A stretch of DNA of 64,000 bases, from assembly GCA_002692855.1 (NCBI GenBank), contig NZMJ01000119.1:1-64000 (forward strand), given 5' to 3'. Below are positions 1-10,021 of this stretch, one piece after another. Positions within the stretch are counted from its first letter, which is position 1; every line of letters starts with the position of its first letter. The position numbers and the translations under genes were made by a program. The stretch comes from Maricaulis sp. (GTDB lineage: Bacteria > Pseudomonadota > Alphaproteobacteria > Caulobacterales > Maricaulaceae). The notes below the pieces were generated by a model. The model searched no databases. It saw only the letters and a list, made by a program, of their open reading frames with translations, and was not told the origin of the DNA.

Positions 1-119
1 AAGATCGCCCGCTTGGGCGGCGGCGGTGTCGCGCGCAGCAACCGCCAGAGTATCGGCAGCGTCAAAAGCCCGAGCAGGGCGAAAGGCGCGGCAAAACCGA
101 GCGGACCGAGAGCGAACAT
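1..119 (-). CDS. DUF4159/BatA-type membrane protein, N-terminal fragment
   Basis: Only the first 39 codons are present; the gene runs off the left edge. The visible N-terminus starts MFALGPLGFAAPFALLGLL and continues into LPILWRLLRATPPPP, a single hydrophobic segment followed by the LPxLWxLLRxTPPPP signature that opens BatA-type aerotolerance-regulator and DUF4159 proteins. It lies 4 bases downstream of the DUF58 gene on the same strand, and the order MoxR, DUF58, DUF4159 is a common alphaproteobacterial arrangement. The protein is presumably inner-membrane with a large periplasmic or von Willebrand-like part outside the window. The identity is inferred from a short N-terminus plus context. 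Confidence 0.7.
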   Translation of the reverse strand, partial: MFALGPLGFAAPFALLGLLTLPILWRLLRATPPPPKRAI

Positions 120-123
120 CGCG

Positions 124-1023
124 TCAGGCCTCCCGTGACAGCGCGCGATACAGCGCCAGCACGGCCTGGGTCGCCGGTCGGTCGGTGCGATGGGTCACGA
201 TGGTCCAGCCGGTGCGGCGCGCCAATCCTTCCAGCGCAGCGCCATGCTCGGCCCAGCGGCGGCGATAGGTCTTCGCGGCTTCCTCGGCGCGGCCGAACAG
301 GAGAGTTTCGTGCCCCTCGGGCATCTCAAATCGCGTGCGGCCCTTGAACGGAAACTCGTCCTCCATCGGGTCGATCACGCGCAGCAGGACTCCGTGGACT
401 TGAAGGGCGGCGAAGCGCGATAGGCGCGCGGACCAGGTTTCGACCGGGTCCAGAAAATCGCTGGCAAGAACGCTCAGCCCGTAGCGCGACACGCTCGGCG
501 CTTCCACGGCCTGCGGATTGCCCGGTCCCGTTGCCAGACGGGTCGCAACGCGTTCCAGGCCCAGGGCCCGCGTCCGCGCCCGTTCCGACTCGCCCAGCAC
601 CGCGACGCGCTCACCGGCCCGTGTCAGAAGCGACGCCAGCGCGATCAGGCACACCGCGGCGCGATCGGACTTCAGCGGCAATTCGTGGGCAGACGCGAAG
701 GTCATCGACGGAGTCGCCTCACGCCACAGCCAGACCGTGCTGGCGGCTTCGCGTTCGTTCTCGCGCACGAACAGGCGTTGCGCCCGAGCCGACATTCGCC
801 AATCGACCGCCGCTGCCCCGTCTTCGGGGCGGTGGTGGCGATACTCCCAGAAATTCTCGCCTGTCCCGCGCTGCCGGCGGCCATGAACCCCTTGCGCCAC
901 GGTTGCCGCGATACGTTCGGCATCGGCCAGCAATTCGGGGAAGGGACGCGCGGCATCTTCCCCGGCCTGTCTCAGCCGGGTCAGCTTTTGCGATTCGTCT
1001 TGCCGGGAGAAGGGAGAGGCCAT
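124..1023 (-). CDS. DUF58 domain-containing protein
   Basis: 299 aa soluble protein. The family core GTGENFWEYRHHRPEDG followed by DWRMSAR (about residues 52-80) is the hallmark of DUF58, a von Willebrand-type domain module that partners MoxR AAA ATPases. The biochemical function of the family is not established; it is thought to work with MoxR in assembling or activating envelope or metal-containing proteins. It sits 12 bases after moxR and 4 bases before the DUF4159 gene, so the three are probably one operon. No signal peptide is visible. Length is normal for the family. Confidence 0.9.
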   Translation of the reverse strand: MASPFSRQDESQKLTRLRQAGEDAARPFPELLADAERIAATVAQGVHGRRQRGTGENFWEYRHHRPEDGAAAVDWRMSARAQRLFVRENEREAASTVWLWREATPSMTFASAHELPLKSDRAAVCLIALASLLTRAGERVAVLGESERARTRALGLERVATRLATGPGNPQAVEAPSVSRYGLSVLASDFLDPVETWSARLSRFAALQVHGVLLRVIDPMEDEFPFKGRTRFEMPEGHETLLFGRAEEAAKTYRRRWAEHGAALEGLARRTGWTIVTHRTDRPATQAVLALYRALSREA

Positions 1024-1035
1024 GAAGGGTCCGCG

Positions 1036-2040
<1,005 letters not shown>

Positions 2041-2129
2041 ACTGGGCTCCCTAACTCGGGTGGTGAGGGTGAAACAGAGGCGCATGGCCTGTTCGTGCCG
2101 GAGCATGAACGCGGGCGTGCGAGGTGTCC

Positions 2130-2696
2130 ATGTCTGCAAGGCCGGATGACGGAAAAGCAATGCAGTCCCTGCTGGATGCGGCCGCATCGGCGGGCGACGG
2201 CCTGCCGCCTGTCGAGAAGTGGAATCCCGAACACTGCGGTGTGATGGACCTCGAAATCCGGCGTGACGGGTCCTGGTGGCATGAAGGGCGGCGCATCACC
2301 CGCGACCGTCTTGTAAAGCTGTTTTCCCGAATCCTGCGAAAAGATGACGATGGCATTCATTATCTCGTGACGCCGGTCGAGAAGCAGGCCGTCCGGGTCG
2401 AGATTGCGCCCTTCCTGGCCGTGCGCGTTGACCGCGCGGACCGGGACGGAGAGCCGGTGCTGATCTTCACGACCAATCTCGGTGACCTCGCCGAATCCGG
2501 CCCCGATCATCCGATTCGCGTCGAGATTGATCCCGGAACCGGCGAGCCGACTCCCTTCGTGCGGATTCGGGGCAATCTCGAAGCGCTCATCAACCGGGCG
2601 GTATTCTATGAGCTGGTCGAACTGGCCGAGAAGCGCGGCGATGACCTCGTCCTGCGCTCGGGTGGCCAGGATTTCATTCTCGGGTCTGTTGCGTGA
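2130..2696 (+). CDS. DUF1285 domain-containing protein
   Basis: 188 aa from the ATG at 2130, which has GAGG 5 bases upstream; an in-frame GTG at 2124 would add two residues. The conserved N-terminal block PPVEKWNPEHCGVMDLEI and the WWHEGRRITRDRLVKLFSRIL segment are typical of DUF1285, a small cytoplasmic family of unknown function made of two similar beta-rich halves. Its stop codon overlaps the start of the Nudix gene (GTGA at 2693-2696), implying translational coupling. It opens a run of four overlapping or abutting genes ending with the CCA-adding enzyme, an arrangement seen in many alphaproteobacteria. Confidence 0.9.
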   Translation: MSARPDDGKAMQSLLDAAASAGDGLPPVEKWNPEHCGVMDLEIRRDGSWWHEGRRITRDRLVKLFSRILRKDDDGIHYLVTPVEKQAVRVEIAPFLAVRVDRADRDGEPVLIFTTNLGDLAESGPDHPIRVEIDPGTGEPTPFVRIRGNLEALINRAVFYELVELAEKRGDDLVLRSGGQDFILGSVA

Positions 2697-3301
2697 CGCC
2701 GGACGCGATCCTCGATCTTCTGCGCGACAGGCTCGACCCGGTGGAGGGCTGCGACCCGCGCCCGCTGCGCGGCGACAACGACCTCAACGACGTGGATTTC
2801 CCGGTGCGGACCCTGCGCCCTGCGGCAGTGCTGGCGCCCCTCGTCCTGCATGACGGGCCGCCGCGCTTCATCCTGACGCTGCGCGCCGAGCACCTGCCCG
2901 CCCATGCCGGGCAGATCGCCTTTCCCGGAGGCCGGGCGAATGCCGGCGAAAGCCTGCCTGACGCGGCCTTGCGCGAAACCGAGGAGGAAATCGGCATCGC
3001 GCCCGGCCAGGTCGAACTGATTGGCCGGTTCGACAGCTGGGAAACGGTGACGGGATTTCACGTCACCCCATTCGTGGGGATTGTGCAGCCAGGCTTCACG
3101 ATTGAACCGGACCCCGGCGAGGTGGCGGAGGTCTTCGAAACCCCGTTCGACTGGCTGATGGACCGGGCCAATCACAAGCTGCACGAGCGCGAGTTTCAGG
3201 GCCATATGCGCCGCTATTACGCCATGCCCTTCGGGGATCGCTATATCTGGGGGGCAACTGCGGGCATGCTGCGGGCGCTGCATGAAAGGCTGTATGATTA
3301 A
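2693..3301 (+). CDS. Nudix hydrolase, CoA pyrophosphatase type
   Basis: 202 aa. A complete Nudix box is present at about residues 81-103 (GGRANAGESLPDAALRETEE then EIGI), matching GX5EX7REUXEEXGU. The preceding block LPAHAGQIAFPGG is the UPF0035 / CoA-pyrophosphatase signature (NudL-like), which hydrolyses CoA to 4'-phosphopantetheine and 3',5'-ADP. It starts with GTG overlapping the DUF1285 stop. The family assignment is firm; the CoA substrate is inferred from the signature. Confidence 0.9.
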   Translation: MTPDAILDLLRDRLDPVEGCDPRPLRGDNDLNDVDFPVRTLRPAAVLAPLVLHDGPPRFILTLRAEHLPAHAGQIAFPGGRANAGESLPDAALRETEEEIGIAPGQVELIGRFDSWETVTGFHVTPFVGIVQPGFTIEPDPGEVAEVFETPFDWLMDRANHKLHEREFQGHMRRYYAMPFGDRYIWGATAGMLRALHERLYD

Positions 3302-3751
3302 GTGATGCTCAGACTTACCCTGATTGAACTCGTCCTTTTCCTGTCCCCGTTCGCCATTTATGGCGCGTGGCGACTGTTGCAGACGACCGTTCCGGACAAT
3401 CCCCGGCGCATGCCGAGCATCCTGCTCGGCCTCGTCGGCGGGTTTCTCGCGGCGATCGGTCTGATTGCGCTGGTGATTCTCGGCGAGCGTGGCCGGCCCG
3501 AAGATGGCCGCTACGTTCCCGCCCAGGTCGAGGATGGGCGCGTGCGCCATTCGGATTTCTCCGACACGGACGCACCGCGCAACGCATTGCCCGGCCGCCC
3601 CTTTGGCACCGACACCACGCAGGTCGACGAAGATCCCGGCGCTTTCGATGCCCCGGACTCCGATCCTCAGCCTGAACCCGATGTTCCCGATGACGCCGAG
3701 ATCGATGCGCCGCCCGAACAGCCGATCGATCCGCCCGTGGACCCGCAATGA
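3302..3751 (+). CDS. DUF6111-like membrane protein with acidic tail
   Basis: 149 aa. Two hydrophobic helices (about residues 3-25 and 38-62) are followed by ERGRPEDGRYVPAQVEDGRV, a motif of the small alphaproteobacterial DUF6111 family. The C-terminal 50 residues form a proline- and aspartate-rich low-complexity tail longer than I expect for the family. The GTG at 3302 directly abuts the Nudix stop; the ATG at 3305 is the alternative. The stop codon overlaps the start of cca (ATGA at 3748-3751). Function is unknown; the fixed position between Nudix and cca is the best identifier. Confidence 0.7.
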   Translation: MMLRLTLIELVLFLSPFAIYGAWRLLQTTVPDNPRRMPSILLGLVGGFLAAIGLIALVILGERGRPEDGRYVPAQVEDGRVRHSDFSDTDAPRNALPGRPFGTDTTQVDEDPGAFDAPDSDPQPEPDVPDDAEIDAPPEQPIDPPVDPQ

Positions 3752-4959
3752 TCTCACCTGATCGGCTTGAGCCGTCCGAGCACGACTGGCTGCTTGCACC
3801 GCCCACGCGCCGCGTGATCGAGGCGCTGGAAGGGGCCGAACCCCGCTCGGCGCGCTTTGTCGGCGGCTGTGTCCGCAACGCCTTGCTCGGCCAGCCGGTC
3901 AGTGACATCGACATCGCCACGACTTTGTTGCCCGAGCGCGCTGCGCAGGCCCTCAAGGCAGCCGGGATTGCCGTTCATCCGACCGGGATCGCGCACGGCA
4001 CACTGACGGCAGTCGCGAACCACCAGCCGTTCGAGATCACGACGCTTCGCCGCGACGTCTCGACGGACGGGCGCCGCGCGACGGTGGCCTTCACGACCGA
4101 CTGGGATGAGGACGCCCGGCGACGCGATTTCACGATGAACGCGATCTACGCCGAGCCGGACGGCACGCTGATCGACTATGTCGGCGGGGTGGAGGACGCG
4201 CTCCATCGGCGCATCCTCTTTATCGGCCGGCCTGAGGACCGTATCGCCGAAGACTATCTCCGCATCCTGCGCTTCTTCCGCTTCTACGCCTGGTACGCGC
4301 ATGGCGACCCGGACCAAGAAGCGCTCGCCGCCTGCGTGGCGATGAGGGACGGCCTGACGCAGCTCTCCGCTGAACGGGTCTGGAATGAGACAAAGAAGCT
4401 GCTCGCTGCCGAGGACCCGCGTACCGCTCTCGCCGCGATGGACGAGGCGGGCGTGATGGCGGCGCTCTACGGAGATTTGGACCGGGCACGGCTGGGCCGG
4501 CTGGTCGAGATGGGCGAGGCGGACGCCTTCCTGCGCTTCCTCGCTCTTTGCCCCGATGACGCGTCAGGCGAGGCGCTGGCGCAGCGCATGAAGATGTCGA
4601 ATGCCGAGAAGGACCGGCTGCGCGCCGCCCTCGATCCCGAACTTACCGAAGCCGTTGCGCGTGAATGGCAGACCCGCGCCGGGCTCGAAAAACTTGTCTA
4701 TCGCACGGGCAACCAGGCCATCGCCGACCGGCTCGCGCTCGACTTTGCGTCCGTGGAAACCCCGCCCGAAGGCTGGGGCGGTGCGCTGGCCCATGCCCGC
4801 AGCTTCGAGACACCCGAGTTCCCGGTGACGGGCGCCGACCTTCTGGCTGCAGGCGTGCCGAAAGGCCCCGAACTCGGAGACTCCCTTCGTCGCCTTGAAG
4901 ATCGCTGGGTCGATTCGCGCTTTGCGCTGACGAAGGCTGAGTTGCTTCAATCCCTCTAG
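3748..4959 (+). CDS. cca: CCA tRNA nucleotidyltransferase / poly(A) polymerase family
   Basis: 403 aa, class II nucleotidyltransferase fold. The N-terminal motif FVGGCVRNALLG with the metal-binding pair in SDIDIAT (about residues 32-55), RRDFTMNAIY and EDYLRILRFFRFYAWY (RNA and nucleotide-recognition segments) are all intact. Such enzymes add or repair the 3' CCA end of tRNA. The start ATG overlaps the preceding stop. Alphaproteobacterial CCA enzymes of this length are annotated as CCA-adding; poly(A) polymerase activity cannot be excluded from sequence. Confidence 0.92.
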   Translation: MISPDRLEPSEHDWLLAPPTRRVIEALEGAEPRSARFVGGCVRNALLGQPVSDIDIATTLLPERAAQALKAAGIAVHPTGIAHGTLTAVANHQPFEITTLRRDVSTDGRRATVAFTTDWDEDARRRDFTMNAIYAEPDGTLIDYVGGVEDALHRRILFIGRPEDRIAEDYLRILRFFRFYAWYAHGDPDQEALAACVAMRDGLTQLSAERVWNETKKLLAAEDPRTALAAMDEAGVMAALYGDLDRARLGRLVEMGEADAFLRFLALCPDDASGEALAQRMKMSNAEKDRLRAALDPELTEAVAREWQTRAGLEKLVYRTGNQAIADRLALDFASVETPPEGWGGALAHARSFETPEFPVTGADLLAAGVPKGPELGDSLRRLEDRWVDSRFALTKAELLQSL

Positions 4960-4972
4960 TGCGAATGCTCTT

Positions 4973-5025
4973 CAATCCCTCATCCTGAGGCGCTCGCGAA
5001 GCGTGCCTCGAAGGGCGAGGGATTG
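4973..5025. repeat. Imperfect palindromic intergenic repeat
   Basis: The segment starts CAATCCCTCATCCTGAGGC and ends GCCTCGAAGGGCGAGGGATTG in mirror image, with an inner CGCT...AGCG arm. This CCTCATCCTGAGG...CCTCGAAGG design is a widespread interspersed palindrome of alphaproteobacterial genomes. It lies between the convergent cca and hemF genes, where the hairpin could also help end transcription, though no T-run follows it. Confidence 0.6.
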
Positions 5026-5035
5026 ATCGAGATGA

Positions 5036-5911
5036 TCAGGGCCACTTCGCTTCCGGCGGCATGGAGGAGAGGATGGAATTGACGTTTCCGCCCGTCTCCA
5101 GCCCGAATTTCGTGCCACGATCGTAGAGCAGGTTGAATTCCGCATACCGCCCACGCCGGACCAGTTGTTCCTCGCGGTCGGCGTCCGTCCAGGCCTCGCC
5201 CATGTGCGAACGCGCAATGCGCGGCCAGACGTCGAGAAAGGCCTTTCCGACATTCTGCGTGAAGGCGAAGTCCGCCGCCCAGTCGCCTGTGTTCAGCCGG
5301 TCATAGAAGATGCCGCCGGTGCCGCGCGGTTCATTGCGGTGCTTCAGCCAGAAATATTCATCCGCCCATTTCGAGAAGCGGTCCCAGTAGTCTGCCCCGT
5401 GCGTGTCACAGGCTGTCTTCGCCGCCGCGTGGAATGCCAGCGTGTCGGGATGGTCCGCGCGGCGCTGGCTGTCCTGGGTCGGGTTCAGATCCATGCCACC
5501 GCCGAACCAGTGATCGGTGGTGACGATGAAGCGCGTATTCATGTGTACGGCCGGGACGTGCGGATTGCGCAGGTGCGCGATCAGCGAAATGCCCGACGCC
5601 CAGAAGCGCGGATCTTCGCTGGCGCCCGGGATCTGCGCCCGGAAGGCCTCTGAGAATTCGCCGAAAACCGTCGAACAATGCACGCCGACTTTCTCGAAGA
5701 AGCGGCCGCGCATCATCGAGGCAACTCCGCCGCCCTGGTCGCTCGACCCGTCTCCGCGCCGCCAGGTTTCGCGCTCGAACCGGCCTGCGTCGCCCGGATA
5801 GAGATGCGCAGGGGCTTCGTCTTCGATGCGCTCGAATTCCGTGCAGATGGAATCGCGCAAGGTCTCGAACCACTGCCGGGCGGTCTTTTTGCGGGTCTCG
5901 ATCTCGGTCAT
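5036..5911 (-). CDS. hemF: Oxygen-dependent coproporphyrinogen III oxidase
   Basis: 291 aa. It catalyses the aerobic oxidative decarboxylation of coproporphyrinogen III to protoporphyrinogen IX in haem synthesis. Conserved blocks include [48 protein letters not shown] and [20 protein letters not shown], which span the whole HemF family. The frame stays open to 6412, but the conserved protein begins at MTEIETRKK; the ATG at 5911 has AAGGAG about 10 bases upstream. Full length for the family. Confidence 0.96.
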   Translation of the reverse strand: MTEIETRKKTARQWFETLRDSICTEFERIEDEAPAHLYPGDAGRFERETWRRGDGSSDQGGGVASMMRGRFFEKVGVHCSTVFGEFSEAFRAQIPGASEDPRFWASGISLIAHLRNPHVPAVHMNTRFIVTTDHWFGGGMDLNPTQDSQRRADHPDTLAFHAAAKTACDTHGADYWDRFSKWADEYFWLKHRNEPRGTGGIFYDRLNTGDWAADFAFTQNVGKAFLDVWPRIARSHMGEAWTDADREEQLVRRGRYAEFNLLYDRGTKFGLETGGNVNSILSSMPPEAKWP

Positions 5912-6036
5912 GCGCCGGGCGCTCCTTCGATTTCGCGGCGAATGAAGCCTCTTGCGTGCGCCGGTGCAATGGGTCGTGACGCCGCAATGCAGCCGCGTCT
6001 GGCCGGGTGGCACGGCTCTGGCTAGTGTCCGCCTCC

Positions 6037-7515
6037 ATGACAGACGCCCGTACATTGCTCCAAGACGCCGAACGTGCCTGTGCGCGCGGCGACCGCATCG
6101 CCGGAATCGATCTCGTGCGCCGGATCGTGGCGAGCGACGAGAAGCTGGGCTCCGATTGGGCCATCCCGGCGATGATGGCCGCAGAGCTGCTGGACTATGA
6201 CACGGCCGCCCGGGCGGCCGCGAAACTGTGTGCCGAGGATGGCAGCGACCCGCGCCAGTGGCGCTTCTATGCCGGCCTGCTTCAGAATGTCGGCGAGGCG
6301 GGCAAGGCGATGGAGGTGCTGGGAAAGATCGGCGCTGACGCACCCGGCGACGCGGCGCTCGCCTATGAAACCGGGTTCGCGGCCAAGCTGGCCGGGGATT
6401 TTGACACGGCAAGGGAGCGTTTCGAGCAGGTCATCGCTCTGGATCCAAAACACCTTCTTGCACGCGCCGAACTGGGCACAATCCGGCGCGCGGTGAGCGG
6501 CGACGAGAACGTCCTCGAACTCGAGACCGAGCGCGTGCGCTGTCTTGAATCGGGCCGGCGTGACCGTCATGCCGCACGGATTTCATATGCCCTGGCCAAG
6601 GCATATGACGACGTGAAGTCTCACACGCTGAGCGCAAGACGGGTCGCGGAAGGTGCCGCGATGATGCATGAGGCCGAGCCTTATGATCCCGCTGCGAACC
6701 ATCGTTTCACCCGCGCGCTGATGACGCTCTACACCCCCGATTTCGTCGAGGCGCAGTCCGGCAAGGGGCACCGCGATGCGCGTCCGGTCTTCGTTCTCGG
6801 ACCGCCTCGCTCCGGCACGACGCTGGTGGAAGCCATCCTCGCCGCGCATCCCGGGGTGAAGGCAGGCGGCGAGCACAAGCTGATGTGGCTCGCTTCACTG
6901 GATTTGGGCGTGCAGGCGGACGGAACGCTGCACCGCTGGCTTGAAACCGCAGGCGAGGGCGCCTGGGAAAAGCTGGGCCAGCGCTATTGCGCCGACGTCG
7001 AGGCGCGCCTGGGCGACGCGGCGCGCTGGACCGACAAAAATCTCTACAATGTCACCCGCTTCGGTGCCGCGGCCCTCGCCTTGCCTGACGCACGCTTCAT
7101 CTGGTGCCGACGTGATGCGATGGATGTCGCCTGGTCAGCGTGGAAGACCCTGTTCGCGGAAGGCAATCGCTGGAGCTACGACCCCGTCGCGATTGCCGCC
7201 TTCCTGGCCGACTACGACATGCTGATGCAGCATTGGGTGACGCTGTTCCCGGACCGGGTCATGGAAGTGCGCTACGAAGATCTCGTCACTTCGCCCGATG
7301 ACCAGATCGCGCGTCTCCTGGACTTCTGCGGTCTCGAGGATGATCCCGCGACGCGGCGATTCCACGAGGCCAACCGCACCGTTGCCACGGCCAGCTTCGC
7401 GCAGGTGCGCCAGCCCATCAGTACCGCGTCGGTCGGGGCATGGCGGCGCTACATGCCCGAGGCCAAGCCGCTGGTTGACGCCCTTCATGCCGAGGGCGTG
7501 GTCTTCAACGACTAG
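6037..7515 (+). CDS. TPR-containing sulfotransferase family protein
   Basis: 492 aa from the ATG at 6037 (a GTG at 6007 would add 10 residues; neither has a strong ribosome site). The first half is tetratricopeptide-like helical repeat (for example [20 protein letters not shown]). From about residue 252 comes the sulfotransferase domain with the PAPS 5'-phosphosulfate loop [17 protein letters not shown], and later the 3'-phosphate segment [15 protein letters not shown]. Such proteins transfer sulfate from PAPS to an unknown acceptor, or are non-sulfating relatives. The stop codon is shared with trmL on the other strand. Confidence 0.85.
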   Translation: MTDARTLLQDAERACARGDRIAGIDLVRRIVASDEKLGSDWAIPAMMAAELLDYDTAARAAAKLCAEDGSDPRQWRFYAGLLQNVGEAGKAMEVLGKIGADAPGDAALAYETGFAAKLAGDFDTARERFEQVIALDPKHLLARAELGTIRRAVSGDENVLELETERVRCLESGRRDRHAARISYALAKAYDDVKSHTLSARRVAEGAAMMHEAEPYDPAANHRFTRALMTLYTPDFVEAQSGKGHRDARPVFVLGPPRSGTTLVEAILAAHPGVKAGGEHKLMWLASLDLGVQADGTLHRWLETAGEGAWEKLGQRYCADVEARLGDAARWTDKNLYNVTRFGAAALALPDARFIWCRRDAMDVAWSAWKTLFAEGNRWSYDPVAIAAFLADYDMLMQHWVTLFPDRVMEVRYEDLVTSPDDQIARLLDFCGLEDDPATRRFHEANRTVATASFAQVRQPISTASVGAWRRYMPEAKPLVDALHAEGVVFND

Positions 7516-7967
7516 GTCGCCCCGCAGTGCCGGGTCTGGCGAATCGCTTCGCCCAGAGCGATCCCCGCCGTCATCACCACATTCAGCGACCGGGCCGCGC
7601 CCGACAGGGGAATCACCACGCGCGCATCGGCGCTGTCGTGGACCTCGTCCGGCACGCCGGCGCTTTCGCGGCCCAGCAACAGGCGGTCATCGGGCCGGAA
7701 AGTGAAATCCCACAGGGGCTCGGCGCCGCGTGTCGTCAGCAGGACGGTGCGGCTGCCCGGTTCTGTATTTTGCCATGCAGCGAAACTCGCATGACGATGG
7801 ACCTGCGCCAACGCGCCGTAATCCATCGCGACGCGCCGGATTTCCTTGCCAGTCAACGGAAATCCGCACGGTTCTATGATGTCGAAAGGCACGCCGAAAC
7901 ACGCCGCGAGGCGAATGGCCGCACCGACGTTTTGCGGAATATCCGGTTGAAAAAAAGCGATCCGCAT
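7512..7967 (-). CDS. trmL: tRNA (cytidine(34)-2'-O)-methyltransferase
   Basis: 151 aa SPOUT methyltransferase. The knot motifs LLLGRESAGVPDEV and PLSGAARSLNVVMTAGIALG (AdoMet-binding trefoil) and the N-terminal IAFFQPDIPQNVGAAIRLA are diagnostic of TrmL, which 2'-O-methylates the wobble base of certain leucine tRNAs. The frame remains open on the minus strand through petA and petB up to 9977, but homology starts at MRIAFFQPD, so I place the start at 7967. The gene converges on the sulfotransferase; the two stop codons use the same CTAG at 7512-7515. Confidence 0.93.
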   Translation of the reverse strand: MRIAFFQPDIPQNVGAAIRLAACFGVPFDIIEPCGFPLTGKEIRRVAMDYGALAQVHRHASFAAWQNTEPGSRTVLLTTRGAEPLWDFTFRPDDRLLLGRESAGVPDEVHDSADARVVIPLSGAARSLNVVMTAGIALGEAIRQTRHCGAT

Positions 7968-8089
7968 TCTAAGCCGCGCTGGGGTCGGGGGCGATGCCTG
8001 CGGCGGTGTGCCGCTGTGCCTTCCCTTTGACCATGTATATTTTCTGCGCTGAACAAGCCCTTGGCTTCGACAGTGCGTCAAGCGGGGCA

Positions 8090-8113
8090 TCCATAAAGCG
8101 GCCGCTTTATGGA
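8090..8113. promoter_or_regulatory. 24-bp perfect palindrome upstream of petA
   Basis: TCCATAAAGCGG is followed immediately by its exact reverse complement CCGCTTTATGGA, with no spacer. It ends 25 bases before the petA start and 12 bases before the ribosome site. There is no following T-run, so it is not a simple terminator; its position suggests an operator or a 5'-UTR hairpin for the bc1 operon. Function is inferred only from symmetry and position. Confidence 0.55.
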
Positions 8114-8138
8114 CATGTGACAAGGAAAGAGGTCGGCA

Positions 8139-8699
8139 GTGACGGACCAGCACGGGCAGGAACCCACCCGCCGCGACTTTATCTACATTGCCGCTGGCGG
8201 CGCGGCAGCGGTGGGCGGTGTGCTCACCTTGTGGCCCTTTATCGATCAGATGAATCCGGCAGCCGATACGCTCGCGCTCGCCTCGATCCGTTTTGACACG
8301 GCACCGGTCGAGACCGGCCAGCAGGTCACGGTGATGTGGCGCGGTGGCCCGGTCTTCATCCGGCGCCGGACCCAGGCCGAGATCCAGGAAGCGGTGAATG
8401 TCGATGTCAGCGACCTTCCTGATGAACTGGCCCGCAATGAAAACCTGCCGGCGGATTCGCTGGCGACGGACGAGAATCGCCGGTATGTCGACGACCTTCT
8501 GATCATGAAGGGCAACTGCACCCACCTGGGCTGCGTGCCGCTGGGTGAAGCCGGCGATTATGATGGCTGGTACTGCCCCTGCCACGGATCGCACTACGAC
8601 ACGTCCGGCCGCATTCGCCGCGGCCCGGCACCTGAAAACCTGCCGGTACCGCCACTGCGCGCCGACGAGGCCAATCCGGCCGTCGTCGTGATCGGCTAA
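8139..8699 (+). CDS. petA: Ubiquinol-cytochrome c reductase iron-sulfur (Rieske) subunit
   Basis: 186 aa. The N-terminus TRRDFIYIAAGGAAAVGGV is a twin-arginine anchor sequence that also serves as the membrane helix. The 2Fe-2S ligands sit in CTHLGC and CPCHGS. It is the Rieske subunit of the cytochrome bc1 complex, passing electrons from ubiquinol to cytochrome c1 on the periplasmic side. The GTG start at 8139 has AAAGAGG about 6 bases upstream. First gene of the petABC operon, 18 bases before petB. Confidence 0.97.
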   Translation: MTDQHGQEPTRRDFIYIAAGGAAAVGGVLTLWPFIDQMNPAADTLALASIRFDTAPVETGQQVTVMWRGGPVFIRRRTQAEIQEAVNVDVSDLPDELARNENLPADSLATDENRRYVDDLLIMKGNCTHLGCVPLGEAGDYDGWYCPCHGSHYDTSGRIRRGPAPENLPVPPLRADEANPAVVVIG

Positions 8700-8717
8700 G
8701 GGGAGCGCGAGGGGAAA

Positions 8718-10010
8718 ATGAGCGGACCTTCGACTTACGAACCGCAGACCGGTGTTGAGCGCTGGCTCGACAGCCGTCTGCCCATCGTGCGCCTGATGTG
8801 GGATTCCTTTGTGGATTTCCCGACACCGCGCAATCTGAACTACTGGTGGACCTTCGGGGGCATCCTCGCGATCTTCCTGATGATCCAGATCATCACCGGC
8901 GTCGTGCTGGCCATGCACTACACGGCGAATGTCGATCTGGCCTTCGACAGTGTCCAGCGCATCCGCCGCGACGTGCCCTTTGGCTGGCTGATCCAGTCGC
9001 TGCACGCCAATGGCGCCTCCTTCTTCTTCCTTGCCGTCTACATCCACATGTTCCGCGGGATGTATTACGGGTCGTACAAGGCCCCGCGCGAGGTTCTCTG
9101 GATCCTTGGTGTCATCATCTACCTCCTGATGATGGCAACCGGCTTCCTCGGCTATGTCCTGCCCTGGGGCCAGATGTCCTACTGGGGCGCGATGGTCATC
9201 ACCAACCTGCTTGGCGCACTGCCGGTGGTGGGTGAAGGCATCCGTGAATGGCTGTGGGGCGGCTTCTCGGTCGGCAACGCCACGCTGACGCGCTTCTTCG
9301 CGCTGCACTTCCTGCTGCCCTTCGTGATCGCCGGCGTCGTGATCCTGCACATCTGGGCGCTGCACGTTCCGGGCAATGGCAACCCGACCGGCATCTCGGT
9401 GAAGACCAAGAAGGATACGCTGCCCTTCCACCCGTACTACACGGTGAAGGACGGCTTCGCGATCGTCGTGTTCCTGATGATCTTTGCGGCCTTCGTCTTC
9501 TACTTCCCGGATGCTCTGGGCCATGCCGACAACTATATCGAGGCGAACCCGCTGGTGACGCCGTCGCACATCGTGCCGGAATGGTATTACCTGCCCTTCT
9601 ACGCGATCCTGCGTGCCATCACCTTCGACATCGGTCCGATCTCGGCCAAGCTCGGCGGTGTGCTGGCAATGTTCGGCGCCATCGCGGTGCTGTTCATCCT
9701 GCCCTGGCTCGACACCTCGCCGGTGCGCTCGATGCGCTACCGTCCGGTGGCCCGGTGGTTCTTCCTGATCTTCGTCGCGGTCGCGATCGGCCTGGGCTGG
9801 TGCGGCGCGAACAATCCGGATGACCACGTCCTCGGGACACCGCTGCGCTTCGTGACCTTCGCGCAGATCCTGACGCTCTACTACTTCGCCTACTTCTTCG
9901 TGATCCTGCCGATCCTGGGCTTCACGGAGAGACCGAAGGAGCGTCCGGCCAGCATCGAGGCCGCCGTGCTCGGTCACAAGTCGACCGCCACCACGCAGCC
10001 CGCGGAATAG
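8718..10010 (+). CDS. petB: Cytochrome b of the bc1 complex
   Basis: 430 aa integral membrane protein with eight predicted helices. Family hallmarks include [11 protein letters not shown]-type sequence ([17 protein letters not shown]), paired haem-ligand histidines in the second and fourth helices ([39 protein letters not shown]) and the quinol-site [15 protein letters not shown]. It holds haems bL and bH and the Qo and Qi sites. Sits between petA and petC, 11 bases before petC. Confidence 0.97.
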   Translation: MSGPSTYEPQTGVERWLDSRLPIVRLMWDSFVDFPTPRNLNYWWTFGGILAIFLMIQIITGVVLAMHYTANVDLAFDSVQRIRRDVPFGWLIQSLHANGASFFFLAVYIHMFRGMYYGSYKAPREVLWILGVIIYLLMMATGFLGYVLPWGQMSYWGAMVITNLLGALPVVGEGIREWLWGGFSVGNATLTRFFALHFLLPFVIAGVVILHIWALHVPGNGNPTGISVKTKKDTLPFHPYYTVKDGFAIVVFLMIFAAFVFYFPDALGHADNYIEANPLVTPSHIVPEWYYLPFYAILRAITFDIGPISAKLGGVLAMFGAIAVLFILPWLDTSPVRSMRYRPVARWFFLIFVAVAIGLGWCGANNPDDHVLGTPLRFVTFAQILTLYYFAYFFVILPILGFTERPKERPASIEAAVLGHKSTATTQPAE

Positions 10011-10021
10011 GAGACAGCGAG

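Noticed and set aside
7968-9977. Very long minus-strand open frame continuing from trmL across petA and petB
   Set aside because: It is an extension without homology, opposite to well-identified bc1 genes; such long shadow frames arise from GC-rich codon bias.
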